NCBI RefSeq assembly: GCF_000003195.3
Contig: NC_012872.2
Span: 50,077,695 to 50,141,694, forward strand
Length of the DNA: 64,000 nt
Source: Sorghum bicolor
Lineage: Eukaryota; Streptophyta; Magnoliopsida; Poales; Poaceae
Direction of reading: 5' to 3'
Positions within the stretch are counted from its first letter, which is position 1, and each line of letters begins with the position of its first letter. A program made the position numbers and the translations under genes. The notes under the pieces were generated by a model, which did not search any database, was not told where the DNA came from, and was given only the letters and a program-made list of their open reading frames with translations. This document shows positions 29,976-41,214 of this stretch, piece after piece.

Positions 29976-32900
29976 CTAATTCTCCATGGGAAGGTAGAAA
30001 TGGATCACGTCTATCTCTTCTAATTCTTTATTGGGCTCTAAAAATAGTTTAAGATGTTGACCATTTACCTTGAATAACGTACCTTCGTCATTTTGAAGTG
30101 TGATAGCTCCGTGGGATGATGAATTGATTACCTTGAATGGTCCTTCCCATTTACTCCGGAGTTTTCTATGCCCTAAAAGTTTTACCCTAGAATTAAAAAG
30201 TAATACCTTATCTCTGGGTGTGAACTCCTTCTTCTTGATCCTCTTGCCATGCCACCTTTTGACTCTTTCTTTATAGATCTTCGAATTCTGATATGCTTTC
30301 TCTCGCCATTCTTCCAATTCTGATAGTTGCATTCTTCTATGATCTCCAGCAACATCTAGGTCCATATTCCATCTCCTTATGGCCCAGTGTGCTTTGAATT
30401 CTAGTTCAATAGGTAGGTGGCAAGTCTTCCCGTACACCAATTGGTATGGGGACATTCCAATTGGGGTCTTGTATGCTATCCGGTATGCCCAGAGTGCATC
30501 GGGTAACTTGTCTTTCCATGCCATTCCCATCTCATTGACTGTCTTCTGAAGAATATTCTTGATTTGCTTGTTGGAAGTTTTTGCTTGGCCACTTGTCTGA
30601 GGATGGTAGGGGGTAGTGACGTTGTGACGGATTCCATGTCTTGCTAGATATTGCTTGAAGCGTTTGTCGATGAAGTGTGCTCCTCCATCACTTATCACTA
30701 CTCTGGGAACTCCAAATCTTAGAAATATAACTTCTTCAAACATCCTATTTGAACTGATGTTGTCAGCGTGCTTGCAAGGTAATGCCTCTACCCACTTGGA
30801 GACGTAGTCAACTGCCACCAAGATGAACTCACACTTCTTTGATGGGGGAAATGGACCCATGTAGTCTATTCTCCAGACATCAAAGAGCTCAATCTGAAGG
30901 TTGTTGGTGAGTGGCATGGCATCTCTTGTGTTTATGTTTCCGTGCCTTTGACATGGCCCACATCTTCTAATATATTGCTTTGTGTCTTCATACATTGTAG
31001 GCCAGTAGAATCCACACTGCCAGATCTTTGAATGTGTATGGAATGCTCCATAATGACCTCCATATGGTGATGAATGACACCTGTCGATGATCTTCCATCC
31101 TTCCTCAGTTGTCACACATCTCCTGAGTAAGCCATCAGAGCATACTCAGAAGAGGTATGGCTCATCCCATATATGTGAATGACTTTCTTGAATAAGTTTC
31201 TTCTTGTTTGCTCTTGGTGGTACATACCCTGAAACCATAAAATTAACAATATCTGCATACCAGGGGTCAGACCTGTTAATCTCGTAGAGCATGTCGTCCC
31301 GAAGTGAATCATTGATGGGGGTTTCCTGTGGATTCTTAAAATACACTCTAGACAAGTGATCAGCAACAGAATTTTCTACTCCCTTTTTATCTTTTATTTC
31401 TAAGTCAAATTCTTGAAGTAATAAGATCCATCTAATCAGGCAAGGTTTAGCATCTTTTTTAGTGAGCAGATATTTTAGTGCAGCATGATCAGTGTAAACA
31501 ATTATTTTAGCTCCAACTAAATAAGATCTAAATTTATCAATGGCAAACACAACAGCCAGAAGCTCTTTTTCAGTGGTTGCATAATTAAGTTGAGCTCCTG
31601 TCAAAGTTTTACTGGCATAAGCAATTGCATGTTGCTTCTTATTTTAGTTTGTCCCAAAACTACCCCCACAGCATAATCACTAGCATCACACATAATTTCA
31701 AAAGCCAACGACCAATCAGGGGTTGAATGGTTGGTGAAGAGATGAGTGCATTCTTTAATAGATTGAAAGATGTTAAGCATGCATCAACAAATTTGAAAGG
31801 AGCATCCTTGGCTAGCAAAAGAGTAAGTGGTCTAGCAATAAATGAAAAATCTTTTATGAATCTGCGATAAAAACCAGCATGGCCAAGAAAGCTTCGAATT
31901 CCTTTTATATTCACCGGTGGAGGTAGTTGTTCAATTACTTCCATTTTAGCTTTGTCTACCTCAATACCTCTTTCAGACACTAGGTGTCCCAGCACTGTTC
32001 CTTCCCTAACCATAAAATGACATTTTTCCCAATTAAGGACTAAGTGCTTTTCTTCACATCTTTGCAAAACCTTGTCTAAGTTTTCAAGACAACTATCAAA
32101 AGTTTTTCCATAAATAGAGAAATCATCCATGAAAACTTCCATAATCTCTTCAATCATATTAGAAAATATAGACATCATGCATCTTTGAAAAGAAGCTGGT
32201 GCATTACATAACCCAAAAGACATTCTACGGTAAGCATAAGTTCCATATGGGCATGTAAAAGTGGTTTTGCTTTGATCATCGGGATGGATTGGGATCTGGT
32301 GATATCCTGAATATCCATCTAAGAAATAGAAGAACGAATGGTTCACTAATCGCTCTAGCATCTCATCTATGAATGGCAAAGGAAAATGATCCTTTCTCGT
32401 GGCTTTGTTCAGTTTTCTATAGTCTATGCACATCCGCCACCCTGTGACGGTGCGTTGCGGAATTAGCTCGTTCTTTTCATTCGTAACAACAGTCATGCCT
32501 CCCTTTTTAGGCACAACTTGAACTGGGCTCACCCACTTACTGTGCGGCAGAGGATATATAATCCCTGCATGCAGCAACTTTATAACTTCCTTTTTAATTA
32601 TCTCTCTCATCGCGTTGTTAAGTCTACGTTGGGGCTCTCGAGAAGGTGAAACAGAAGGATCTGTCGGAATACGATGGGTACAAATCATAGGACTGATTCC
32701 TGTAAGATCTTGTAGTGAGTAGCCGAAAACTGAATGATGTTTCTCAAGAATGGTCATCAATCGTAGAGTTTGCTCCAGAGTGAGTTTATCACTAATGATC
32801 ACAAGAAACTCTGGATTATTGTTTAGGAAAGCATAGATAAGACTAGGTGGTAAAGTTTTAAGCTCTATGGGAGGTCTAGGCGTTTCTGCAAACTCGTCTA

Positions 32901-34367
32901 AGGGTTCATGTTCAGAAGGCTCAGCCTCTTCTTCTGTGAAGAAAGGAGCTTCGTCTTCTAAGTCTGGTTCATCTAAAAGCTCTAGAGATGCAGCATTTAC
33001 CTCCTCCATAGGATCAGGCAAAAGATATGACTGAGCCTTATTATTTAAGGAGTGAGAAATTGATATGGGAAATTTAAAAGTTTTTCCAAAAGAAATGTGT
33101 AGCTTTCCAATATGACCTTCATAAAGGAGTCTTCTAAAAGGTTGTCCTATCAACAGGTCGAAGTCCCATGTATCAAAGATATAAAAGTTCAAATGAACCA
33201 TGGAGCCTTCTACCATTAAGGGTAGGACATTAATAATTCCAAGACTAGGGACTAATCGTCCTGAAGATTCCTTTATGATCTTTGTTGTAGGGGTTAAGAC
33301 CAAATTTTTAAATAATTTATGTGCAAAAGATTCAGACATGATGTTGATCCCCACAACAGGATTATAGAGAGCATCAAATTGATCCGAATCCTAAGCATAG
33401 CGTATAGTTATAGGAGGTGTGTCCAAACGGATCACATCAGAGGAAAGCTCTGACTCCTCCAACCATTCACTACTCATGACTATGATAAGCTCTCTCAATT
33501 GATGTTCAGTTAGCAAACAAATGCTAAAATGATCGTTTTGGGGTCTGTATATAGAATGGTAGTTTGAAATGTTTCGAAAATCGGCAAAAGATCAGATTCT
33601 TTATCCAGCATGAAATCAGTTGGTGGAATTTCTTCCTTTTGTGGCTCAGATTTTGGGATAGCTAAAGTAGATGGAGAATTTGGCATAGTGTCTACTTCGG
33701 CTTCGTGGGTTTCATCATGGAGGGTATTATCCATCTCAGCTTCTAGGATTCTATCTAGGATCACTCTAGCATCATTAGTAGAGATACGAAAGAAAGAACC
33801 TCTAGACATTGTATGTAGCATTTGTTTATGACCTTTCTAAAGACCTCGAAAAAAGTGAAATAAAAGAACAGGGTCTTCAAGATTAAGGTTTGGACCAGAT
33901 TCTAAAAGATCAGAAAAATGTTTCTAGGATTTTCCCAAAGTTTCATTATCTTTTTGTTTAAAAGATAGGACTTCGAGTCTAAGGTCGGCGATACGGTCGA
34001 AGGAATAAAAATCTAGACAAAAGTTGGCTCGTAAGACTCCCCGTTCACCTTGTTGTTGACTTACCTTCTGATTATACCATTGTCTAGCTTCTCCCCTTAA
34101 AGAAAAAGGAAAAAGCTTCCAACGTAAAGTTTTATCAGAAATACCTTCAATGCGAAGACAATCACATGTTTGCTCAAAATCTCTAATGTGAAGGTAAGCG
34201 TTTTCGTCTTCCTTTCCTAAAAAAGATAGGTTTTGAATCATAGCAATCAACTTGGAACTTAACCTATACTGGGATGTTTGGATAGGCTGTGATGACTCCC
34301 ATGGTAAAAGGTCAGTTTTCGAAGGTGTTGCAAATTGATAGATCGATTTAGAATCTTGGTTTTCCAT
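29976..34367 (-). pseudogene. Gag-pol polyprotein of Athila-like element B
   Basis: The start ATG is 34365-34367. Segments: gag (34367-33924, then onwards to 33510 with stops, one a probable TGG to TAG), a frameshift near 33515, a retropepsin-like region where the active site reads YNPVVGINIMS and later LLIGQPF, reverse transcriptase ([22 protein letters not shown]) and a frameshift near 31725. RNase H (31604-31370) and integrase (31115-29976) follow. The integrase keeps the HHCC zinc motif and two catalytic Asp, but the Glu of the D-D-E triad is Lys (GQAKTSN, codon 30579-30581). All this is minus strand. The [18 protein letters not shown] reverse transcriptase block places it in the Athila group. 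Confidence 0.9.
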
Positions 34368-34906
34368 AAGGTAAGTGTAACACCCTAGTGTTATGGTTGC
34401 ATTGATAATGTGCATAGCATGAGCATCATCATCCACTCAAAGCATATCATGATCATCATCAATCTTGAGCCATGTCATTCTATGCAAAATTGTGTTTTAA
34501 ATTGCTTAAATAGGCTTCCTATGCTTATGGTTGAGTGAACCATGCTTGTGTTTGTGCTCTATGCCTTGGTAATTAGTTTATCTATGCTTAACTTAACCTT
34601 GGGAGCAATGTTCATGTTGATCACTTCTCCAAAATATGCCTTTAAGTCATACTTGTGTAAATAGGCCCTAGAAACCTCTTTTCCTTAGACTTTTAAAAAG
34701 TGTTTCATAAAATATTTGCATGTCAAAACTTTCTACAGCAAAGTTGTAGAAAATTTTATAAGGAACAAAAGTTGTTTTATGGCCATCTCATGAAAATGAT
34801 CAAAGATAGCTCAAAAGTGACCCACAAGGCAAATTTGGGGCTGTTTCCAACACTTGGAAAATTTTCTAAGTCTTGGAACGAAACCAGTTTGCTCGATCGA
34901 TTTTGA

Positions 34907-34914
34907 AAACTTTA
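34907..34914 (+). promoter_or_regulatory. Weak TATA-like box of E 5' LTR
   Basis: CTTTATAACTC is the only TATA-like candidate just upstream of the CpG-rich, exon-like part. It is a weak match and unproven. Confidence 0.3.
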
Positions 34915-35148
34915 TAACTCTCAATCCATGCCGATCTAGCTCTTGCTCCAGTTGACAAAGTTGTAGATCTCGGCTAGTACTCCAACTTTGCCAACTACGC
35001 CATCTCCTAACTCGCTCTGGTTTGGGAACTAATCATCGACGAAGTTGCTCTGTCAGTCGGTGATCGCTCGTTTCGATTCAGAGCTGAGCTCGCCGGCGTG
35101 GATGTCCCGATCGACACCTGTCCGCCAGATGTCGCCCGTACACCGGTG

Positions 35149-38100
35149 ATGGCCCCGCTCGTCACCTCCCAGCGCACGCATGACGTCCACGGCGATGCCC
35201 CGAGCAGAGTGGACGCGTCCACTTCCGCTCTGCCTCGCTCCTCTCGCCAGAAACGCGGCCGCCGTGAGCTCTCCGTCGCGAGCGTACTCCGGCGAGCTCG
35301 CGCGCGTTCCTTGCTGCGCCATTGCTCACCAAACTTCACCCAAAGCTTCACCGTGAACCGCTCTCCAATATCCACCCATCATCTCGCCAAGAAATCCATC
35401 GGTGAGCTGCCATTCCTTTCTTTCCCCAAATCGGGTCGCCGTGACCATCTTTGACGGCGAGCCCAATGCCGAGCCCTGTGAAGCCTCTCGTCGTCTCAGG
35501 TTAGGTCCTAGAGGTTGCTTAGTTTCCTAGCTTGCGTTTGTGCCACTTTGTGGACACTCTACCGAACTCTCCGTCGCCGGACACGATGCGCAGCGCCGCC
35601 GTGTTTCCGCCGGAGATGGGTGCTCTCGTGGCCAGCGTGTTCCACGAGGTTTCAAGCCAAGCCGCGTACCTAGGAAGCTTCGCCGTAGTTCGCTGGTGCT
35701 GTAGAAGGTCATAGGTCACGCTCTACCGGCCTGAGGGCTCCGGCGTAACGCCGAGCACCTCCGCCGAGCCGCCATCGTCGACGGTGAGCCCCTTCCGGTG
35801 GCTCCGCCGTGGGGAAAAGGGGGTCAATCGAGTCGCTAGAGTCTGGGGATCATGTTGGTGCCCTTGGTTTGGCCAGAGACCTCGCCGTCGCGGAGAAATC
35901 GCCAGCGAAAGTCGCCTCGGCCGTGAGGAAGAAGAACCTGACAGCTGGGGTCCACTGTCAGTGTCACCTCTTTCCCTCCTTTTCTTTTATTCAAATCCTG
36001 ATATTTGGCTTTCTTGCAAAAATCATATCTCCTGTTTCTGAGATCTAAAAATTGTGAAACCAATTTTGTGGTATTCCTTGAGATGGCTAGTTTTTAATAA
36101 AAATATAAAATGAACCATGTTTTCTGGGAAAATATTTATTAAGGATTTAATCTTGTTGTTCATGAATAAATTCACATCTCTCGTTATACTGCTTAGTTTG
36201 CCATACAAATTTTGTGGTAGCCTCTGTGTGATACTAGAATGCTATGATAAATATTTCATGATTTTTGGAGTAATGCAACTTTGATATGTAATTTATGATT
36301 GAAATGTGGCTTGTTTTCTTGATTAAATTATATAAAATAATTGGTACTTATGCTGGTGCTCTACTTTGGTAGTAAACCTGTTTATGGCATTCCTCATGTG
36401 TAAATAATCTGAAATCTGTTGTTTTGGCACCATATAAGTCATGTTTTCCAATTTATGGAATAAGCACTTAGTTACATGTTAAATACATATCTTTAATTTG
36501 GTATGTGCAATTGCTCTGAAATTTTTATGGTGATGCTTTGATGCTATCCTTGTGCTTCTGTAATTGTTGTAGATTTTTCTGAGCACTTTGGCTAGTATCT
36601 TGTAATTATGCTCTTTTCTAGAATTAATTAATAAATGCCTTGTTAAGTGAATGTTTGAAGGTTATCATCTAGTGTTCTGGTAACCTGGTGATTTGCTTAT
36701 GCTCATAAGCCATGTGGTTGGCATGGTTTATGTTTTGGTTATGCCATCAAATAATTAATTATAGGGTTAAAGGCTGTTCTGGACAGCAAGGGAGCAATTT
36801 AACTTTTGCTTAATGATAATTGCGTTTTCTGGGCAACTTGTCTAAATCAAAGTTGTTGTGGACTTAGTGAGGTAGCTGTGGTTTAAATTTGGGATCATTT
36901 GGCCTAGTAGTTTAAAAGTTATAGCTATTCCAAGTTGGGTTCCAGAAATAGGTGCTCTCTGTTTTTCTGGGACAGAACCTGGAACTTTGTTTAAATGACT
37001 AGTTAATATATGAATCTTGCTGTGATGTTCAAAGATGATTTGTAGACAATTTCATAAGCTTTCCAGAATGTCCTCAGTCATGTGTGTTCGATCTGCCTAG
37101 CACTAGTTATGATCTGTTTACTGAGCTACTTCTGCTTTATGTTGCTTGCTGTTATAGTAGCATGGAAGGTTTTGGTTAGGTTAACTTATTAACTTGTGAG
37201 AACTTGTTATAGCGGGGTACTCCGTAAATGAGTGTCCAGTGAGTTACTTATGTTGTCAAGCATTCATTCTTTTGTATGCACACCTTGTTATTCACCGAGC
37301 ATGCAATAGGTGCACCGGACGTGGTAGTTTCCTTCGATCTACAAGCGAATCCCGAAGGCCAGGAGGGCAGCCAGGAGGTGGAGGTCCAGCAAGTCGGACC
37401 CGAGGAGCCAGAAGAAGAGGTTGAGTGCCCAAGTCACGAGCCAGCCTCGTTCGTGAAAGGCAAGCCCCGGAGCATTCTAAGCCTCCCTTTACTTTTGAAA
37501 GTTTACTTAATATGTTATATCTATTGGTGCATTAAGTATAGGAGTTGTGATGAAACCTTTGCTGCATTTTACTCCATCCTTGTCCAGATAACTCACCACA
37601 CCCTGGTTGTAGAGTTAGGATCGAGTAGCAGCTTAGCCATGCTTAAACGGTAGAAGTCGGGTGATTTCCTGTCACCTGCATGACATAGGGTTATGTCGGA
37701 TCGCGATGGTCTATATGTGCTATCGTGGCTGGAACCTGATTAATTTGACTTAAGCCGGGCGGAGTTTTGCAAGATTGTAGTAACTCCGTCTGTGGCAGCT
37801 AAGGACCGACCGTTGTACGTCCTCTTGTCATGTTGAACGCATGCCTAACACTTAGTTGGCCGGATAACTCGTTCCGACCGCGAAGCCGAGTAGTATGACT
37901 CAGGGCGGAAGACCGGCAAGTATAAAGTGCGCACTACCGGAGGAAGTGCGGTGTGCGGGGGACCATTGGCGTAAGCCCAAAGGCAGGTGAGTTAAAATTC
38001 CTGACCTCCCTGGCAGAGTGGTAGCCCTGGGAGTGCGGCGCTGATCGGAGCCGCGATTCCTGAGTTGTACCAAAGGTGACCCGTTGGCTCTCCGACGGGA

Positions 38101-38587
38101 GATGCTTGGGTGAGTGCTAGGAATAACCCTCCAGCTGGATAGGAATTCGATTCGAATCGCCGTCTCTCCCGGTCAGTGAGAACTTGACAGAGCAGCGGCA
38201 AACGTAGCATTCACTAATGAACTTGGTTCACGATGATGATGGTAGCAAGAAGAACATATGATGAATTTGATATGGTTATTATTGTTTGCAATAATCAAGT
38301 GATGTGTTGTAGTATAGGTGCTAATCTAGTGGTAGGCTGATGATGAATAAATATGATGCACTCAAAATAATTTAGTGGTAATATAAGCTTTTGGCAAATG
38401 ATGAGTCAACCAGCTCCACTTGATATTTAGCCTTGCATGATCATTGGTGTCTTTTATGTTTTACTAGACGGGTAAGTCTAGCTGAGTACATTCTCGTACT
38501 CAGGGTTTATTCCCACCTGTTGTAGATGACATCTTTTATGACGGTTTCTGCAAGACCTGTCTCCATCCCGCTGGGGATGAGGACTAA
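35149..38587 (+). other. Possible three-exon gene inside E 5' LTR
   Basis: ATG 35149 opens a frame that runs to a donor at 35401/35402 (ATCG/GTGAGC). Exon 2 is 37310-37459 (acceptor CAATAG, donor AAAG/GCAAGC), exon 3 is 38526-38587 (acceptor TTGTAG, stop TAA 38585-38587). Both introns are phase 1 and the joined length is 465 nt, coding for 154 residues. Exon 1 is Arg/Ser-rich, exon 2 Glu/Gln-rich and acidic (EVEVQQVGPEEPEEEVE), exon 3 has CKTC. The 3' LTR keeps the same splice sites (46646, 48548-48697, 49764-49825) with lengths of exons 2 and 3 unchanged, but its equivalent of this ATG is AAG. No domain was recognised. Splicing is inferred from motifs only. Confidence 0.42.
38483..38502 (+). 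other. TGAGTAC/GTACTCA hairpin in E 5' LTR
   Basis: The 7-bp stem is identical to that of element F, with loop ATTCTC instead of TTT. It ends 23 nt before the acceptor of the last exon-like segment. Confidence 0.55.
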
Positions 38588-38962
38588 CCATTGGGCACGG
38601 TTCTCTAACAACCTCGTACCTGTTGCTTTTGGAAGGATGGTGTAGACTCTGGCAATAACCAAAAACTTGTGAACTGAGCTTTGAACAAGTGTGTGTAATT
38701 ATTTAGCTTCCGCTACTTCGAACTTGTGTTGTAATAACTTAATAACTCCGATGTGGTGCCGCTTCGACGACAATGAATGACTATGTAACATTCGTTGTGT
38801 TTATGTTGAACTATTATGATCTTGTTTTGTTGCGAGTTGGTTTGAAGTCCTTCGTGATTTCAATTGACTACCGGGATTATATGGGCTCAAGTTTGGAAAC
38901 TTGATTGCTTGTCGATCGTTTCTACACTTGAACTCTTATAATTTGGTCGGTTCTGTGACAGC

Positions 38963-38974
38963 TGGCATCGGAGC
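38963..38974 (+). other. Variant Met-tRNA primer binding site (element E)
   Basis: TGGCATCGGAGC follows the LTR end by two bases. It differs from TGGTATCAGAGC at two positions. Confidence 0.65.
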
Positions 38975-39775
38975 AAGTTCAGCATTATAAATGCAGCGTT
39001 TGTGTATTTAAAAACAAAAGAGTTTTTAAATAAAATGTGTAAATCAATATTTAAGTTATGCCAGTGGTCGAATCCTCCTTGCCCACATAAGGACTATAGG
39101 TGGCTATGTAAGTACTGACTTGGGGGGTTTCATTTATGCATCTCCGGCAGTACTCAGGTATGGATGTGTGATGACCGCACTATGCTACCCTGTGGTCTAA
39201 TGGTGGAGGTAGCCTTCATATGTGAATTAGCCACATATGTCGCTAGATTTAAATTATGCAACGTCGCACCTACGCTCTGGTAAGTGTGAGCTGTGAGAGC
39301 ATGATCGTCCAAACGGCGGTCTAGGGAGTGTTCGCGGTGGTTTTCTAGAGTGGTTACATGTCAAAACCATGGAACCGCGAAAGAAACTTAATTGGGGAGC
39401 ATTTAATTTCTCGGGTAGCTGTGGTGTCATTGTTTGTGCATGTTGGGCATGTCCAAGCAATGTGCACTTAGTTTACTACTTTCTTGAGTGATATATTGGG
39501 AATTGTTGGGCTGAAATAAAGTTTTCTGCAGGTACTCTAACAGCGCACGTGTAAATCGATAGTTATCATATCGAGAGACGAATGTATGCCACCGTATATC
39601 CGTTAGAATATTAATTTTCTAAGTTTGTGAGGACGTACGGTTTGTGCATGCTTCATGTCGCATTCATACATACATTCTGTCTACTCCTTCCCTTACAATG
39701 TCGTCCCTTTTAATTAAATAAATGTTGCTTAAACTAATCCTCTTTTACCCATGGTATTCCTATTCCTTTCCACAG
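38975..39775 (+). other. Leader of chromovirus E
   Basis: An untranslated leader of 0.8 kb without a credible ORF. It ends in CCTTTCCACAG directly before the ORF0 ATG, a good match to a plant splice acceptor. Confidence 0.55.
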
Positions 39776-40861
39776 ATGGACGCACCCGCTTCACCCCATC
39801 CCAGTGACACTTTCTTGAGCGAGTTTGGCACTCCTACTTTGCTCTGGAGGGTGCTTCAGTCTATCGGGTATACTGAGCCACCTCAGTATTCTTGGTGGGA
39901 GTTGGAGAGAACGGGAGGGATACAGTGGTTTGCTGTGCAAGGAGTTGTCCCTACACATGGGGACAAGCCTGCATGGACAGGCTGGACTTGTAGTTCAGAT
40001 GGGTAGACTCCCTGGGAGGTAGCTCAGGTTGCAGCCCAGACTATCCTGCTCGATATCTGTCAGAGGTGTGGTGATGAGCTGACAGGAGGACCAGCGGCCT
40101 CCATTCCCCGTGCTGACCTAACAGCAGCGGAGTGGAAACAGGCTGATGGTTATGCCTTGGTTCGAGGCAGGGGAGAGAGGGCTGAGAGTTCTAGTCCTGC
40201 TATGAGTGCTATGATGGCTGTGCTCAAGCTGATCAGTCAGCGAGAGAACACCTATGCACAGGTGATGGTGGCTGTTCGCCAGGCTCAGGAGATGCAACGG
40301 AAGGCTGAAAAGCGTGCTCGCAAGTTTCGCAAGCAAGCTAGACTCCTGGAGCAAGCTCAGAAGGACCGCAATGACTGGGAGGACATTGCGGAGTACCGTA
40401 GGCAGCAGTGGGTGAAGGCCATTAGAGAGAGAGGTCATAAGTAGGATCAGATGAGTCAGTTAGCTAGAGAGAAGGAGACAGTGCAGGAGCGCTTGGTGCA
40501 GATCACTCGTGAGAGGGACACTGCACTCCGCGTGTCGGAGAATAGGCGCCGGGCATGGGAGATGCACCGAGTTCAGTCTCTTGAGCGGGAGAACTATCTA
40601 CAGGATCAGATTGAGGCTGGTCTTGTGGAGATTCACCGTCTCAACAACATGCTACATCCTATTCCTCGCCCTATACCCGTGTATCCAAAGGTGGGACCTC
40701 AGGTGATTGTGGCCGATGATGATGGTATGGAGGTCGATGGACCAGTGGTGGCTGCACCACCTTTGCACGAGGACGTGGAGGACGAGGAGCTTGAGCCGGT
40801 TAGCGACGAGGATGGAGAGGCGATCTTCGACGCTGACTCGGACGACGAGCCTGGAGTGTAG
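39776..40861 (+). pseudogene. ORF0 of chromovirus E (upstream of gag)
   Basis: From ATG 39776 one frame runs to 40861 (361 codons), broken by TAG at 40004-40006 and at 40442-40444. The N-terminal third is globular with many aromatic residues (TLLWRVLQSIGYTEPPQYSW region). A long Arg/Gln/Glu-rich coiled-coil stretch (about residues 145-290) follows, then an acidic tail (DVEDEELEPVSDEDGE region). The architecture is like ORF0 of F, though the sequences are far apart. The function of ORF0 is not known; the coiled coil suggests self-association or binding to a partner. Confidence 0.7.
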
Positions 40862-41214
40862 GGAGTAGTGTTTTGTGAGGATCTTTTGTAGTATGCCAGT
40901 CAGTAGTGGTGCTTTTGTAACCATGTTGTAATCCAGAACTTTGACCTTGACTCATGGCATGTACTGTGATGGTGTAATAACTGTTTGGACCTAATGTGTA
41001 ACCTGGACATGTTGTTATGTTATGACGATGTTTCCCGTTGTGGTGCATATTGCGGATATCTCTGTCATGTGTTGGATTGGTGATGTTGTTTTGTGGAATT
41101 GAATTATTGTGCCTTTTCTGTAAAGCTATTCTCTCGAATACTTTCAGGCATAAATATAAGTTCTTCTGTGGCAAATCTTGTCATCATCAATGCTCACTGA
41201 CTGTGTCTTTTTAG

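Larger units (their letters stand above)
34376..38960 (+). repeat. 5' LTR of chromovirus E
   Basis: It starts TGTAACACCC and ends TTCTGTGACA. Order: U3 (34376-35000), CpG-rich block (35040-35980), T-rich intron-like stretch (36000-37300), acidic exon-like segment (37310-37459), second intron-like stretch and TGAGTAC hairpin, terminal exon-like segment (38526-38587), LTR end. The gene-like alternation of base composition is unusual for an LTR. Confidence 0.93.

Noticed and set aside
37276..37653. A single-exon host gene in the E LTR.
   Set aside because: The frame continues past the GC donor into AT-rich sequence without support, and the copy in the 3' LTR shows that it is part of the LTR. 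The split-frame reading is preferred.
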